Assembly (NCBI RefSeq): GCF_002305875.1
Contig: NZ_CP022098.1
Location: 6,820,001-6,884,000 of the forward strand
Origin: Cystobacter fuscus
Lineage (GTDB): Bacteria; Myxococcota; Myxococcia; Myxococcales; Myxococcaceae
Direction: 5' to 3'
Length of the DNA: 64,000 nucleotides
Position 1 is the stretch's first letter. Each line of letters opens with the position of its first letter. A program made the position numbers and the translations under genes. This document shows, piece after piece, positions 27,444 through 36,581 of this stretch. The notes below the pieces were generated by a model. That model saw only the letters and a program-made list of their open reading frames with translations, was not told where the DNA came from and did no database searches.

Positions 27444-28288
27444 ATGCTGAAACCCTTCCTGGGGCTCCTGCTGATCGCCACGAGCCTGTCCGCCCACGGC
27501 GCGGAGTCGACACCGGCCACGTCCTCCCCCACCCCGCCCCATCCAAGTGCTCCCCCCGCGACTCCATGGCCCTCGGCGAGCGCGCCGCTCACGGTGGCGA
27601 AGGTGGAGTTCCCCCGAGGCTTCGGACGCCCGCGCATCTACCTGGACGCGGGACATGGCGCGCCCGGCAACGAGGGCAACTCCTCCGTCACCTGCGAGGC
27701 GGAGGAGACCTATACGCTGCGGGTGGCGCGGGAGCTGGCGCGGCGGCTGGAGGCAACGGGCCACTTCCAGGTGAAGCTGAGCCGCCGCGAACCGGGCCAG
27801 CGGCCCGCATATCCCCAGCGCCTCCAGGAGGCGGAACGGTGGGGGGCGGCGCTCTTCCTGAGCCTGCACTCGGACGCGCGGGGCGAGGCGAGCGAGTGGC
27901 TGGCGACGCCGGAACGATGGTGCTCGCGCAACGACGCGGCTCCCGGCTACAGCGTGCTCTACGCGGATGACAGCGGCACGCCGTTGGTGTCACGAAGGCT
28001 GGCACTGGCACGAGCGCTGGCGAGGCGCATGGGCGAGGCGGGCTTCCTGCCCTACGGAGGCGAGGACTACGTGGGTCTGTACTCCGCGGATGGCGAGCAA
28101 CCGGGGACCTTCGTGAGCCGGCATGTTCCAGGGCGGCGCATCTTCGTGCTGCGCAAGCCGAGCATGCCCTCGGTCATCATCGAAACGCACCATGCCTGGG
28201 ACTGGCACGCTGGCGCGAGGAACGCACGCTGGAGGCCTTCGCCGCGGCGGTGGCCCAGGGGCTGGTGGACGCGCTGGCCGCGAAGTGA
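27444..28288 (+). CDS. N-acetylmuramoyl-L-alanine amidase, Amidase_3 (frameshifted near the end)
   Basis: Exported zinc amidase cutting peptidoglycan stems. It has a signal peptide (LLLIATSLSAHGA), a proline-rich linker, then IYLDAGHG (first zinc His), EAEETYTLRVARELA (zinc Glu), FLSLHSDA (second His) and PSVIIETHHAWD. After this point the expected end (EERTLEAFAAAVAQGLVDALAAK, here in two parts: EERTLEAFAAA and VAQGLVDALAAK) is in another frame and stops at 28288; 845 nt is one base short of a multiple of 3. Without the shift the frame runs to 28358. The missing base lies near 28195-28215. ATG 27444 follows gaggt. Confidence 0.8.
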
Positions 28289-28359
28289 TGTGTCAGGTAG
28301 CGCCCAAGGTGTTGATTTCAGCGTTTCCAGGTACTCGGGCCCGGGATACGAGGCATGAG

Positions 28360-28968
28360 ATGAGCCTCGGAAGCCATACGGCCGTGGTGATGGCAGTGCT
28401 GCTGATTTCCTGCGGCACCAGCCAGCATGCGATCCCTTCTCACGACTCAGCGGTCGCGAAGACAGAGGAGCTCGCTCGCCTCGTGCTCATCTTGAAGGAA
28501 GCACGCCCTGGCCAGGTCCACCATGACTGGCGCTCCGTCGAGAACGTCCACCCAGCATTGAGCGATGCTCCGCGAATCGTGCTCGCTTCCGGGCGGGACT
28601 GTTACGCGGAACTCCTGGAGTGCATGCGCGAGTGCATGAGCCGCCCTCTTCCCCGCGGATTTGGGCACACCACACAGGGGCGAGGGAAAGGCGGAAAGGA
28701 AGAGTACTGCAACAAGCGATGCATGCGACCGTATCGTGACTGCATGGACTTGCAGGATCTCAAACCGCGAGAGTTCTCTTCCGGAGAAGCGGCAACCGAT
28801 TGGTTGAAGCGCCATCACCAATCCATTCTGGTCGGAAGTGTTTTCGCCATCGCGGGTGTGGCCTTTGTCGTGGCCTCTGCCGGTGCGGGAGTCCTCATCC
28901 TCATCCCCGCGACACTCATGGCCTCCGCAGACGTTTCAACGGAAGCCGCAATGGCGGTGGTTCCATGA
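28360..28968 (+). CDS. Lipoprotein, SitA-like polymorphic toxin candidate
   Basis: 202 aa with a lipoprotein signal (AVVMAVLLISCGTSQ). Conserved-looking cysteines lie in GRDCYAELLECMRECMSRP and YCNKRCMRPYRDCMD, followed by a hydrophobic segment SILVGSVFAIAGVAFVVASAG and a short tail. Lipoproteins of this build followed by an overlapping small gene resemble the SitA/SitI toxin-immunity pairs that myxobacteria pass between cells by outer-membrane exchange. I cannot assign it to a numbered SitA family. The stop overlaps the next gene start (ATGA). Confidence 0.5.
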   Translation: MSLGSHTAVVMAVLLISCGTSQHAIPSHDSAVAKTEELARLVLILKEARPGQVHHDWRSVENVHPALSDAPRIVLASGRDCYAELLECMRECMSRPLPRGFGHTTQGRGKGGKEEYCNKRCMRPYRDCMDLQDLKPREFSSGEAATDWLKRHHQSILVGSVFAIAGVAFVVASAGAGVLILIPATLMASADVSTEAAMAVVP

Positions 28969-29522
28969 CGATTGAAGAGCTTTCTCTTGAAGTGGAGGGA
29001 CTGCTCGGACGGCTCCGCGAGGACAACCCTTCGCCGGAAGAAAAGGGGCTGCTCCTCGTTGCCATCGACGCCATCCGATTCATTTCATCCACGGGTCATT
29101 CCTATGACTTCGAGGACTACCGCAAGAGCCTCTCCGCGCATGAGCCTCCTCCCGTCGTCGCCGTCTTCAAGACCCGCGAGGAAGCGGACGCATGGCTGAA
29201 TGCGCATCCCAAGCCGCCTCATCTGACCTACGTGCTCATCGCGGATGCGTATTACATGGTCGTGTATCTGCGCGACCCCGACCGTCGCTCGCTCGGCCCG
29301 CACCCCGCCCTCGCCTACCATCTTCAGGAGATGCTGGAGGCGGGTCTCCCGCCAGCGGTCGCCACGTTCAAGACGCGAGCGGAGGCAGACGCGTGGTTCA
29401 GCCAGCAAGCCGATCCGCCCGCGCAGAGTGTCATCCAGATTGGAAACGAGCCCTACCTCGCGGTGCATCACCGCAACGTCCATCATCGCGCAATCTACCC
29501 CTTCTCCCTTGCGCGGCGATGA
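28965..29522 (+). CDS. Small protein with internal repeat, possible immunity partner
   Basis: 185 aa, soluble. It contains two related units: PPPVVAVFKTREEADAWLNA with YVLIADAYYMVVYLRD, and PPAVATFKTRAEADAWFSQ with SVIQIGNEPYLAVHHRN. Each unit looks like a beta-alpha-beta fold, so the gene arose by internal duplication. ATG 28965 overlaps the stop of the lipoprotein gene, the arrangement expected for an immunity gene. Family unknown to me. Confidence 0.55.
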   Translation: MTIEELSLEVEGLLGRLREDNPSPEEKGLLLVAIDAIRFISSTGHSYDFEDYRKSLSAHEPPPVVAVFKTREEADAWLNAHPKPPHLTYVLIADAYYMVVYLRDPDRRSLGPHPALAYHLQEMLEAGLPPAVATFKTRAEADAWFSQQADPPAQSVIQIGNEPYLAVHHRNVHHRAIYPFSLARR

Positions 29523-29603
29523 GGCCTCCACGAGGAATGAGCCCTGGGACTTCGTAGGGGCGTTGAAGAAGGTAGCCCCACGCCGTGCTCGGTTTCCGAC
29601 CGC

Positions 29604-30578
29604 TCAGGGCTTCTCCTTCACGAGCGCGTCCACCTCCGTCTGCAACTCGCGCGTGTCCTCGAAAAAGGAGTCCATGCTCCGGGCGGGCACCACCCGGAAC
29701 GCGGGTGGCAACAACGTGCGCTCCACCGGCAGGGCGGACGAGAACTCCTCCTCGTCCAGGAGCGAGTCCGCCTGCGTCAGCGCCCCGAGGCACACGAGCA
29801 CACCCCCGAGCATGAAGCCGAGCCTCCGGGGCTCCGCTCGCGTCACGTAGCGCAGGTGGTGGAAGAGCACGAAGCCCACCCACCCCAGCGTGCCCGCCAG
29901 GAACAGCCACCGCGTCCACGCGCCCAGCGCCAGGCTGTACACCACCAGGTGCAGCACCAGGGGAACGGCGATCACCCCGAGCAGCCCCAGGCTTCCAATG
30001 GTGCCATGGGCCCCGAAGTGGAAGTGCCGCCGCGTCACCTTGCTCGCCAACGACCACATCCCCGACCAGACGAAGGCGGCGGACACCGGCAGCACCACCG
30101 CCAGCGCGAGCGCGCCCCAGTTCGTCTTCTGGAAGTTCGTCAGGTACTCGTCGAGCAGGGCGACCACCACCGTCGCCGCCAGCATCACCGGGAAGGCGAA
30201 GGGCCGCTCGAAGAGGTGATTCCGAGGCGCCACCGGTGCCGCCGAGATGCGCGTGTCCTCCACGACGTGGCTCCGGCCACGGAAGCGCAGGATCGTGTCC
30301 CCCACCGCCACGCGCGCATCATCCGTGAGCACCAGCTCCGCCAGCCGCGCCCAGGGCGCCACCCGGAACGTGCCGTTGTGGCTGCCCACGTCCCGCAGCA
30401 CCAGCACCCCCTCCTCCGTGCGCTCGATGCGCAGGTGCGAGGCCGACACCTTCGGATCGTCCAGGATGACGTCGTTGGTGTAGCCCCGTCCCACCGTCGC
30501 CGGAAAGCGCTCCAGCCGGTGCCGCGAGGCCACCACGTCATCCCCCTCCAACACCTCCAGGAAGATCACTTCGTCCAC
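29604..30578 (-). CDS. FHA domain membrane protein
   Basis: 324 aa. The N-terminal FHA domain, which binds phosphothreonine, has GRGYTNDVILDDPKVSASH near residue 30 and the SHNGTF strand; residues 115-270 form five hydrophobic helices, and the tail is soluble. The GTG start at 30578 follows tggagg with 7-nt spacing and lies inside the last codons of the upstream protease gene, so the two overlap by 13 bp and are co-translated. It likely recruits phosphorylated kinases to the membrane. Confidence 0.8.
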   Translation of the reverse strand: MDEVIFLEVLEGDDVVASRHRLERFPATVGRGYTNDVILDDPKVSASHLRIERTEEGVLVLRDVGSHNGTFRVAPWARLAELVLTDDARVAVGDTILRFRGRSHVVEDTRISAAPVAPRNHLFERPFAFPVMLAATVVVALLDEYLTNFQKTNWGALALAVVLPVSAAFVWSGMWSLASKVTRRHFHFGAHGTIGSLGLLGVIAVPLVLHLVVYSLALGAWTRWLFLAGTLGWVGFVLFHHLRYVTRAEPRRLGFMLGGVLVCLGALTQADSLLDEEEFSSALPVERTLLPPAFRVVPARSMDSFFEDTRELQTEVDALVKEKP

Positions 30579-31909
30579 GCGAGTGCCTCCAGGTAGCGGC
30601 GCGCCAGCGCGCGGGCGTTGTCCGCGGAGAATCCCGCCAGATCCAGGCTCGTCTGCACCCCCGAGGTGCTCGCGTTGTTCGTCGCCGCCCGGAGCGCCAG
30701 ATCGTACAGGCCAGGGAACTTCTTGTAGGCGCGCAGGCACAGCGCCGCGCGCACCTCCATGCCCCCCACCTGCACGAACTCCGTCTTGCAGCGGAAGTTC
30801 GTCACGTCCGCCTTCGTGGCGTCCACGCCCCCCGCGTCGTCGCCGAAGGTGGCCGAGTAGAGCGCCGCGAAGCGCAGCGGCCCCAGCTCGTCGCTCGACA
30901 CGAAGGCATGATCATAGGCCACCACCCCCGTGCGGTGCTCTCCGCTCAGGAAGATGTCCTCCTCGGAGGAGCACTGGTAGCGGGTGACGGTGTACGGATT
31001 CTCCGGCTCGAGCGGCGTGTCGCCCCAGCACTTGAGGAAGGGCCGCCAGCGGCCCGGCACCCGGTAGTCCCCGAGTCCTTGCGACGTCAGGGGCTCGGCC
31101 AGCAGGCGCTCGGTGATGCGCTGCTGGTTGTCCAGCAACTGCGCGCCCACCACGGCGAGCAGCGCCGCCGGATCTTCTCCTCCCTGCCCTCGAGCCCGCT
31201 CCACCAGCGTGCGGGCGTGCACCACCGGCACCAGGAAGCCGAGCTGGTTGCCCAGGGTGGCCACGTTGACCCCCACCACCCGGCCCTCGCTCGTCACCGT
31301 GGGACCGCCGCTCATGCCCGGGTTGATGGCGCCACTGAAGTGCACCTTGTCGTAGAGCGCGTCCTGCACCAGGCCGTTGTAGGTGCCCTCGACGATGGTG
31401 GTGCCCAGATCGTGCGGATTGCCCATGGCGTACAGCCGCGTGCCCTGGGGCGGCTCCGTCGCCGCCAGCTCGAACCAGTCCTTCACCGGCACGTCCTGCT
31501 GGATGACGGCCAGGTCGTGCACCACGTCCACGTCCACCACCCGCACCGGCACCGCCTGATCGCCCTGGCCCTCGCGCACCAGCTCGACGGTGTAGTCCTC
31601 CGGCTGGTGCACGATGCTGGAGATGACGTGGTAGTTGGTGACGGCGCGGCCCTGGGCGTCCACGAAGAACGCCGAGCCGATGGACGACTTGGTGCCGCTG
31701 CGCCGCTCGATGATGCGCACCTGGGCCACGCGGCGCTTGATGCGCTCGAAGAGTTCGTGAGTGGCCGGGGGCAGCGTGGCCACCGGCAGGGGAGGCACCA
31801 CGGCCGGGGGCGCTTCGTCCGGAACCTCGATGTCTTCCGGGGGCGCTTTCTCTTTCCCGGGAAGCGCCGGGGCCTGGGCCAGCGTGGCGAGCAGAAGGAA
31901 GGTCAACAT
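30566..31909 (-). CDS. Trypsin-like serine protease (S1/HtrA-like) with C-terminal extension
   Basis: 447 aa, exported (signal MLTFLLLATLAQA). Protease domain about residues 55-240 with His in VTNYHVIS, Asp in VDVVHDLAV and Ser in NPGMSGGP; the triad is complete. There is no PDZ domain; residues 260-447 form an extra domain with paired cysteines (KCWGDT, YQCSSEED, FRCKTEF, ALCLRAY) that I do not recognise. Overlaps the FHA gene. The role is probably envelope proteolysis linked to phospho-signalling. Confidence 0.82.
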   Translation of the reverse strand: MLTFLLLATLAQAPALPGKEKAPPEDIEVPDEAPPAVVPPLPVATLPPATHELFERIKRRVAQVRIIERRSGTKSSIGSAFFVDAQGRAVTNYHVISSIVHQPEDYTVELVREGQGDQAVPVRVVDVDVVHDLAVIQQDVPVKDWFELAATEPPQGTRLYAMGNPHDLGTTIVEGTYNGLVQDALYDKVHFSGAINPGMSGGPTVTSEGRVVGVNVATLGNQLGFLVPVVHARTLVERARGQGGEDPAALLAVVGAQLLDNQQRITERLLAEPLTSQGLGDYRVPGRWRPFLKCWGDTPLEPENPYTVTRYQCSSEEDIFLSGEHRTGVVAYDHAFVSSDELGPLRFAALYSATFGDDAGGVDATKADVTNFRCKTEFVQVGGMEVRAALCLRAYKKFPGLYDLALRAATNNASTSGVQTSLDLAGFSADNARALARRYLEALAWTK

Positions 31910-32036
31910 GCGCCGTGCACACTAGCGGAACGGCCGCGCATTGCCCGCTCAACCGCATGGGGGAAGCGCGCTCCCCTGTCCATACCCCTTCGGGGGGATT
32001 GAGGGCCCGGGGTGCTCGCGGGAGTGTGGGTGCCCC

Positions 32037-33068
32037 ATGGACACGCTCGATACCCGGTTGACGGGGCTCGCCCTCTGTTGGCTCATCACCCAACCCAAGC
32101 GCAAGGGTTCTCGCTCGAAGCTGGAAGAAGCGCTCGGGCCCCTCGTGGAGCACCACTTCGGCCGCGCCCAGTGGAAGCAACGCTGCCCGGCCCTCGTCGA
32201 GCACCTGCGCCAGGAGTCGCTCGTGAGCGTGGGTCCCCGGGGGGGGTTGACCCTGTCCGACGAGGGCCTCGCCCGGGGGTTGCGCCTGCTTGGCACGGAA
32301 GCCCGGCCCCGGGGCTTGACGTGGAAGAAGTTCAAGGCCACCTACCTGCAGGCGCTCGGACTGGGGCTGCCCTCCTCGCCCACGACGCTCGCGTGGCTCG
32401 CGGACGCCGATGGGTTCCGCGCGGCCCTGCTCCAGCGCCAGCTCGGCGGCGGAGGCAAGCCCCACCCCACGCTCCTCCAGGTGCGCGACCGGCTCCTGTG
32501 GCGCCAGCTCGGCGTGGACACCCACCGGCCCTTCACGCTGAGCGCCGTCCAGGCCCACCTGCTGGGCTCCCTGTTGGAGCTGGACGTGACCGACCCGGAC
32601 CACGCGCTGGAGCAGCTCGCCGCGCGGGCCGTCGGGGCCACCCGCGTGGACGCGGACGCCGTGCGGCTCGCCAACGCACGCGCCTGGCTGCTCTCCGGGG
32701 AACAACCCCCGTCCGCCACCGAGCCTCCCCCACCCGAGACCCCCGCCCCGGCCCCGCGTCCAAGCTCCGCCCCGAGCTTCGCGGAGCAGGTGCTCGCGAC
32801 GGCCCGGGCGCTTCCGGCGGGCCACCGCTTCGGACCCGACAAGGTGTTCATCGCCCACGTGTGGCGGGCCCTCCAACCCGAGTGGCGTGACCGCGAGTCC
32901 TTCAACGCCGCGCTCCTGGAGGCCAACCGCACCCGGCGGCTGTCGCTGAGCCGGGCGGATCTCGTGTCGGCCATGGACCCCCGCGTGGTGTCCGAGTCCG
33001 AGGTGCGCACCCCAGGCGCCCGTTTCCACTTCGTCGTCGTCGACTCCCCTGCCCAGGAGACTCCATGA
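32037..33068 (+). CDS. Winged-helix protein paired with the dual ATPase
   Basis: 343 aa, cytoplasmic, family not recognised by name. Residues 5-85 look like a winged helix (KLEEALGPLVEHHF then GGLTLSDEGLARGLRL); there is a Pro-rich linker near 225-250; residues 255-340 form a second winged-helix-like unit (FGPDKVFIAHVWRAL, RRLSLSRADLVSAMDP, ARFHFVVVD). It probably binds DNA. Its stop overlaps the start of the dual-ATPase gene (ATGA), so the two form one functional unit. Confidence 0.65.
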   Translation: MDTLDTRLTGLALCWLITQPKRKGSRSKLEEALGPLVEHHFGRAQWKQRCPALVEHLRQESLVSVGPRGGLTLSDEGLARGLRLLGTEARPRGLTWKKFKATYLQALGLGLPSSPTTLAWLADADGFRAALLQRQLGGGGKPHPTLLQVRDRLLWRQLGVDTHRPFTLSAVQAHLLGSLLELDVTDPDHALEQLAARAVGATRVDADAVRLANARAWLLSGEQPPSATEPPPPETPAPAPRPSSAPSFAEQVLATARALPAGHRFGPDKVFIAHVWRALQPEWRDRESFNAALLEANRTRRLSLSRADLVSAMDPRVVSESEVRTPGARFHFVVVDSPAQETP

Positions 33069-36000
33069 CCTCCGATCCCCGACTCAAGGCCTTCCTCACC
33101 GACGGCGAAGAGGTGTTCAGCGGCATCCAGCAGGGCCAGCACCTGTGGAAGCAGGATCCCTTCGACGTGGAGTCCGTCAACGCCACCGCGCGACGTGCCT
33201 TCCAGCGCCTGTTGAATCGCGCGGTGGCCTCGCCCCCGCCCGACACGGGGAAGATCCTCTTGTTGCGAGGCGAATCCGGCAGCGGCAAGACGCACCTGGT
33301 CCGCGCGTTCCGCAACCTCGTGCACGGGCACACCCAGGGCTATGTGGGCTACCTGCCGATGACGGTCGACACGCCCCACTACGGGCGTCATGTCCTGCGC
33401 TGCGTGATGGACTCGCTCGACCGCCCCTATGACGAGCGCGTGGATGAGACCTCGGGGCTGATGAAGCTGTCGGACGCGCTGATGGGCACCAGCAAGAGCG
33501 TCTTCGCCCCGCTCATCGCCGCCGATCGCATCCTCGAGGACGAGGAACTGCACGAGATGGTGTCCACGGTCGCCTACGAGCTGCAGCGGGAGGATCCCCG
33601 CTTCCGCGCGGTGTCCGTGGATCTGCTGCGTGCGCTGATCTTCCTCCAGAACCGGGACGTGCGCCTGCACCACGCGGTGCTCCAGTGGATGCGTTGCCGG
33701 GAACTGTCCCCGGCGGATGCCCGGGTGCTCGGCAACCTCGTCTCCCATGCCGACGAGGAGGGTCCGCAGTGGATGCTGGAGCAGGTGGGCCACCTGCTGG
33801 GAGTGCTGGGCCAGGCGTTCGTGCTGTGCGTGGACCAGGTGGAGGACATCGCCGACTTCGCCTTGCGGCCGGGCATGGAGCCCCCCTTCCGCCGGGCGAT
33901 GAACTTCCTCGTGCACCTGGCGGGCAACGTGCCCACGGCGATCATCGTGGTCTGCTGCCTGTCCGACTTCTGGGTCAGTGCGCGCGAGGGGCTCATGCGC
34001 CCCATGCTCGATCGCATCGAGCACGATCCCGAGCCCGTGCAGCTCGATCACCTGGTGACGGCCCAGACGGCACGGGACATCGCGGCGCTGCGCTTGAAGG
34101 TCCTCTACGAGCGGCGGGGCGCCACGTTCAATCCGGGCGATCCCACCTGGCCCTTCCCCCCGGCGGGCTTCGAGTCGCTGAGCGGCTGGCGTCCCCGCGA
34201 CGTGTTGGATCTGCTCCGCCGCTACCGCGATCGCGCCATCCTGGAGGGCCGCCTGCCCGAGCGCTTCCCCCTGGAGGACGCGGGTGCGAAGACGGAGGGC
34301 GGAGAAAAGACGGAGGGGCACCCGCCACAGCCCACGCCGGTCGCGGAGCTGGAACAGGCGTGGATCGACTTCCGCGCGACCTTCCAGGCGCAGGTCCCCA
34401 CGGAGGACGAGGATCTCTCGATCCTGCTCGCCTGGAGCCTGAAGACGGCCAACGACGAGCTGGACAGCGCGGCGCGCGTCACCGTGCGGACGCGGGATGG
34501 CGCCTCCCTGGAACTCACCTCGGGACCCGAGGGCCAGCGGCTCCTCGTCGCGCTCTGCAACAAGTCCTCACGGGGTGGGCACCTGGGCCGGCAGATGGCC
34601 GAGGCGATCCAATCCGCCAAGGGACAGGTGCCCGTGCTGGTGCGGACCACCGAGTTTCCCTCGAGCACGGGCACCGTCGTGGCCGACCAGCTCCTGCGGC
34701 TGCAGAAGAAGGGAGGACGCCGGGTGGTGCTCGGAGATGGAGATCTGCGCGACCTGCTGGCACTGCGCGCCTTCCTCCAGAAGCCACACGACGCGAGCAC
34801 CTTGCAGGCCTGGCGCCAGACGGAACGGCCCCTCACCCGGCTGAAGCTGCTGGGAGACATCCTGGGAATCGATCCCAACAGCAGCCCCCGTCAGGGCCAG
34901 CCGTCCTCCGGGTCGGGGCCCGCCTCCGGGCCACGTCCGAGCGAGGACGCCACGACTCCCGCACCGAAGTCCAAGGACGCGCCTTCGAAGACGAGTACGC
35001 CGGAGCCCCGGATGCCCACGGGTCCGTTGCGGCTGGGTAGCCAGGAGGGGCTCTTCGAGAGCATCATCACCCTGGATCCGCAGGCGCTCACCCGGCACAG
35101 CGCCTTCCTGGGGAGTACCGGCAGCGGCAAGACGACGGTGGCGCTCAACATCGCGGAGCAGCTGCTCGCGCGTGGCATCCCCGTCATCCTCGTGGACCGC
35201 AAGGGAGACCTGGCCGGGTACGCGCGCGAGGAGGCCTGGCGCGAGCCCCTGGCGGACCCGGCCCTCGAGGAGCGCCGCCGCCAGTTGCGCGAGCGCCTGG
35301 ACGTGGCGCTCTACACCCCGGGCCGCTCGGATGGACGTCCGCTGGCCATTCCCGTGGTGCCCCGAGGCCTGGACACCCTGCCTCCCGAGGAGCGCGAGCA
35401 GGCCGTGCAGCAGGCGGCGGACGCCATCGCCGGCATGCTCGAGTACAAGAGCAGTCCACGGGACAAAGCCGCGCGAGCCCTGCTCGGCCAGGCGCTCCAG
35501 TTGCTCGTGCGCCGGCCTCTCGGTGGCCGGGACGTGACGCTCGAGATGCTCCAGCAGTTCGTCCACTCGGCGGATCCGGAGCTCGTGCGCGAGGCGGAGG
35601 GACTGGATCCCAAGTCCTTCACGAAGCTCACCCAGGATCTCACCATGCTGCGCCTCAACTCGCGCGTGCTGTTGTCCGCGAGCGGGGAACGGCTCGATCT
35701 GGAGGCGCTCCTCGGCCGGAGTGGCTCGGGCGGGACGGGACGGACGCGGCTGAGCGTCATCAGCACCAAGTTCCTGGGCGGCACCCCGAGCGTGCTCTTC
35801 TGGGTGTCCCAGTTCCTGCTGGAGACCCTGCGTTGGGCGAGCCAGCACCCCTCCTCCCAGTTGCAAGCGGTGCTGCTCTTCGACGAGGCGGACCTGTACC
35901 TGCCAGCGCAAAGCCAACCCGCGACGAAGCAACCCATGGAGAGCCTGCTCAAGCGCGCGCGCTCGGCGGGCGTGGGGGTGATGCTCGCGACCCAGAGTCC

Positions 36001-36295
36001 AGGGGACCTGGACTACAAGTGCCGCGAGAACGTGGGCACCTGGCTGGTGGGCCGCGTGAAGGAGGACACGGCGCTCAAGAAGCTCAAGCCGATGTTCTCC
36101 AATGGCCGGGGCGCGGATGGGACCCAGAAGCTCGCCGCTCAGGAGCAGGGACAGTTCCACCTCCAGGCCGAGGGGGCCACGCGCCAGCTCAAAGCGGATC
36201 GCAACCTCATCCTCACCCGGCAACTCTCCGAGGAGGAGATCCTCCAGCTCGCGCGCCTCACCCTGGAGCGGGTCGCCGGGTCACGCTCCACGTGA
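33065..36295 (+). CDS. Dual ATPase: AAA-type module plus HerA-like translocase module
   Basis: 1076 aa. The first P-loop GESGSGKTHLVRAF is at residues 69-82, with FVLCVDQVEDI as its Walker B-like strand. Residues about 430-615 form a middle region of unknown fold (VPVLVRTTEFPSSTGT). A Ser/Pro/Lys-rich linker (about 617-655) leads to the second P-loop GSTGSGKTTVALN (Lys near 689), DRKGDLAGYA and VLLFDEADLYLP (near 937), with RSAGVGVMLATQSPGDL, the pattern of HerA/DUF87 ATPases that move on DNA. Two NTPase engines in one chain with a DNA-binding partner suggest a DNA-processing or defence role. Chromosomal housekeeping in myxobacteria is the alternative. Confidence 0.75.
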   Translation: MTSDPRLKAFLTDGEEVFSGIQQGQHLWKQDPFDVESVNATARRAFQRLLNRAVASPPPDTGKILLLRGESGSGKTHLVRAFRNLVHGHTQGYVGYLPMTVDTPHYGRHVLRCVMDSLDRPYDERVDETSGLMKLSDALMGTSKSVFAPLIAADRILEDEELHEMVSTVAYELQREDPRFRAVSVDLLRALIFLQNRDVRLHHAVLQWMRCRELSPADARVLGNLVSHADEEGPQWMLEQVGHLLGVLGQAFVLCVDQVEDIADFALRPGMEPPFRRAMNFLVHLAGNVPTAIIVVCCLSDFWVSAREGLMRPMLDRIEHDPEPVQLDHLVTAQTARDIAALRLKVLYERRGATFNPGDPTWPFPPAGFESLSGWRPRDVLDLLRRYRDRAILEGRLPERFPLEDAGAKTEGGEKTEGHPPQPTPVAELEQAWIDFRATFQAQVPTEDEDLSILLAWSLKTANDELDSAARVTVRTRDGASLELTSGPEGQRLLVALCNKSSRGGHLGRQMAEAIQSAKGQVPVLVRTTEFPSSTGTVVADQLLRLQKKGGRRVVLGDGDLRDLLALRAFLQKPHDASTLQAWRQTERPLTRLKLLGDILGIDPNSSPRQGQPSSGSGPASGPRPSEDATTPAPKSKDAPSKTSTPEPRMPTGPLRLGSQEGLFESIITLDPQALTRHSAFLGSTGSGKTTVALNIAEQLLARGIPVILVDRKGDLAGYAREEAWREPLADPALEERRRQLRERLDVALYTPGRSDGRPLAIPVVPRGLDTLPPEEREQAVQQAADAIAGMLEYKSSPRDKAARALLGQALQLLVRRPLGGRDVTLEMLQQFVHSADPELVREAEGLDPKSFTKLTQDLTMLRLNSRVLLSASGERLDLEALLGRSGSGGTGRTRLSVISTKFLGGTPSVLFWVSQFLLETLRWASQHPSSQLQAVLLFDEADLYLPAQSQPATKQPMESLLKRARSAGVGVMLATQSPGDLDYKCRENVGTWLVGRVKEDTALKKLKPMFSNGRGADGTQKLAAQEQGQFHLQAEGATRQLKADRNLILTRQLSEEEILQLARLTLERVAGSRST

Positions 36296-36581
36296 AGGGA
36301 CTCAGCGGGAGAGCCACGAGAGTGGGCAGACGCATGTTCCACGTGGGGAAAAGGTGGGGAAGAAATCCCCGCGGGTCCCCCCACTCCACCACGCCTTCGG
36401 ACAGGCAAATGGTGCATGAGCAAACGCATGCACTCCCTCTAAGCCATCGCCAAGCGCGGTAAGCCCTTCACCTTCGTTCCTTCCACGCTCCTCCCCGCGG
36501 GCAGCGCAGGCGGTAACGACCGCTTGACTGGACATCACGGCATCTCATCCCATCTATGTGTTTCGGCCGTGTGCTGGCGAA

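Noticed and set aside
33065-36295. Assignment of the dual ATPase to BREX (BrxC/PglY).
   Set aside because: No methyltransferase, PglZ phosphatase or other BREX gene is nearby, and the C-terminal module is HerA-like, unlike BrxC.
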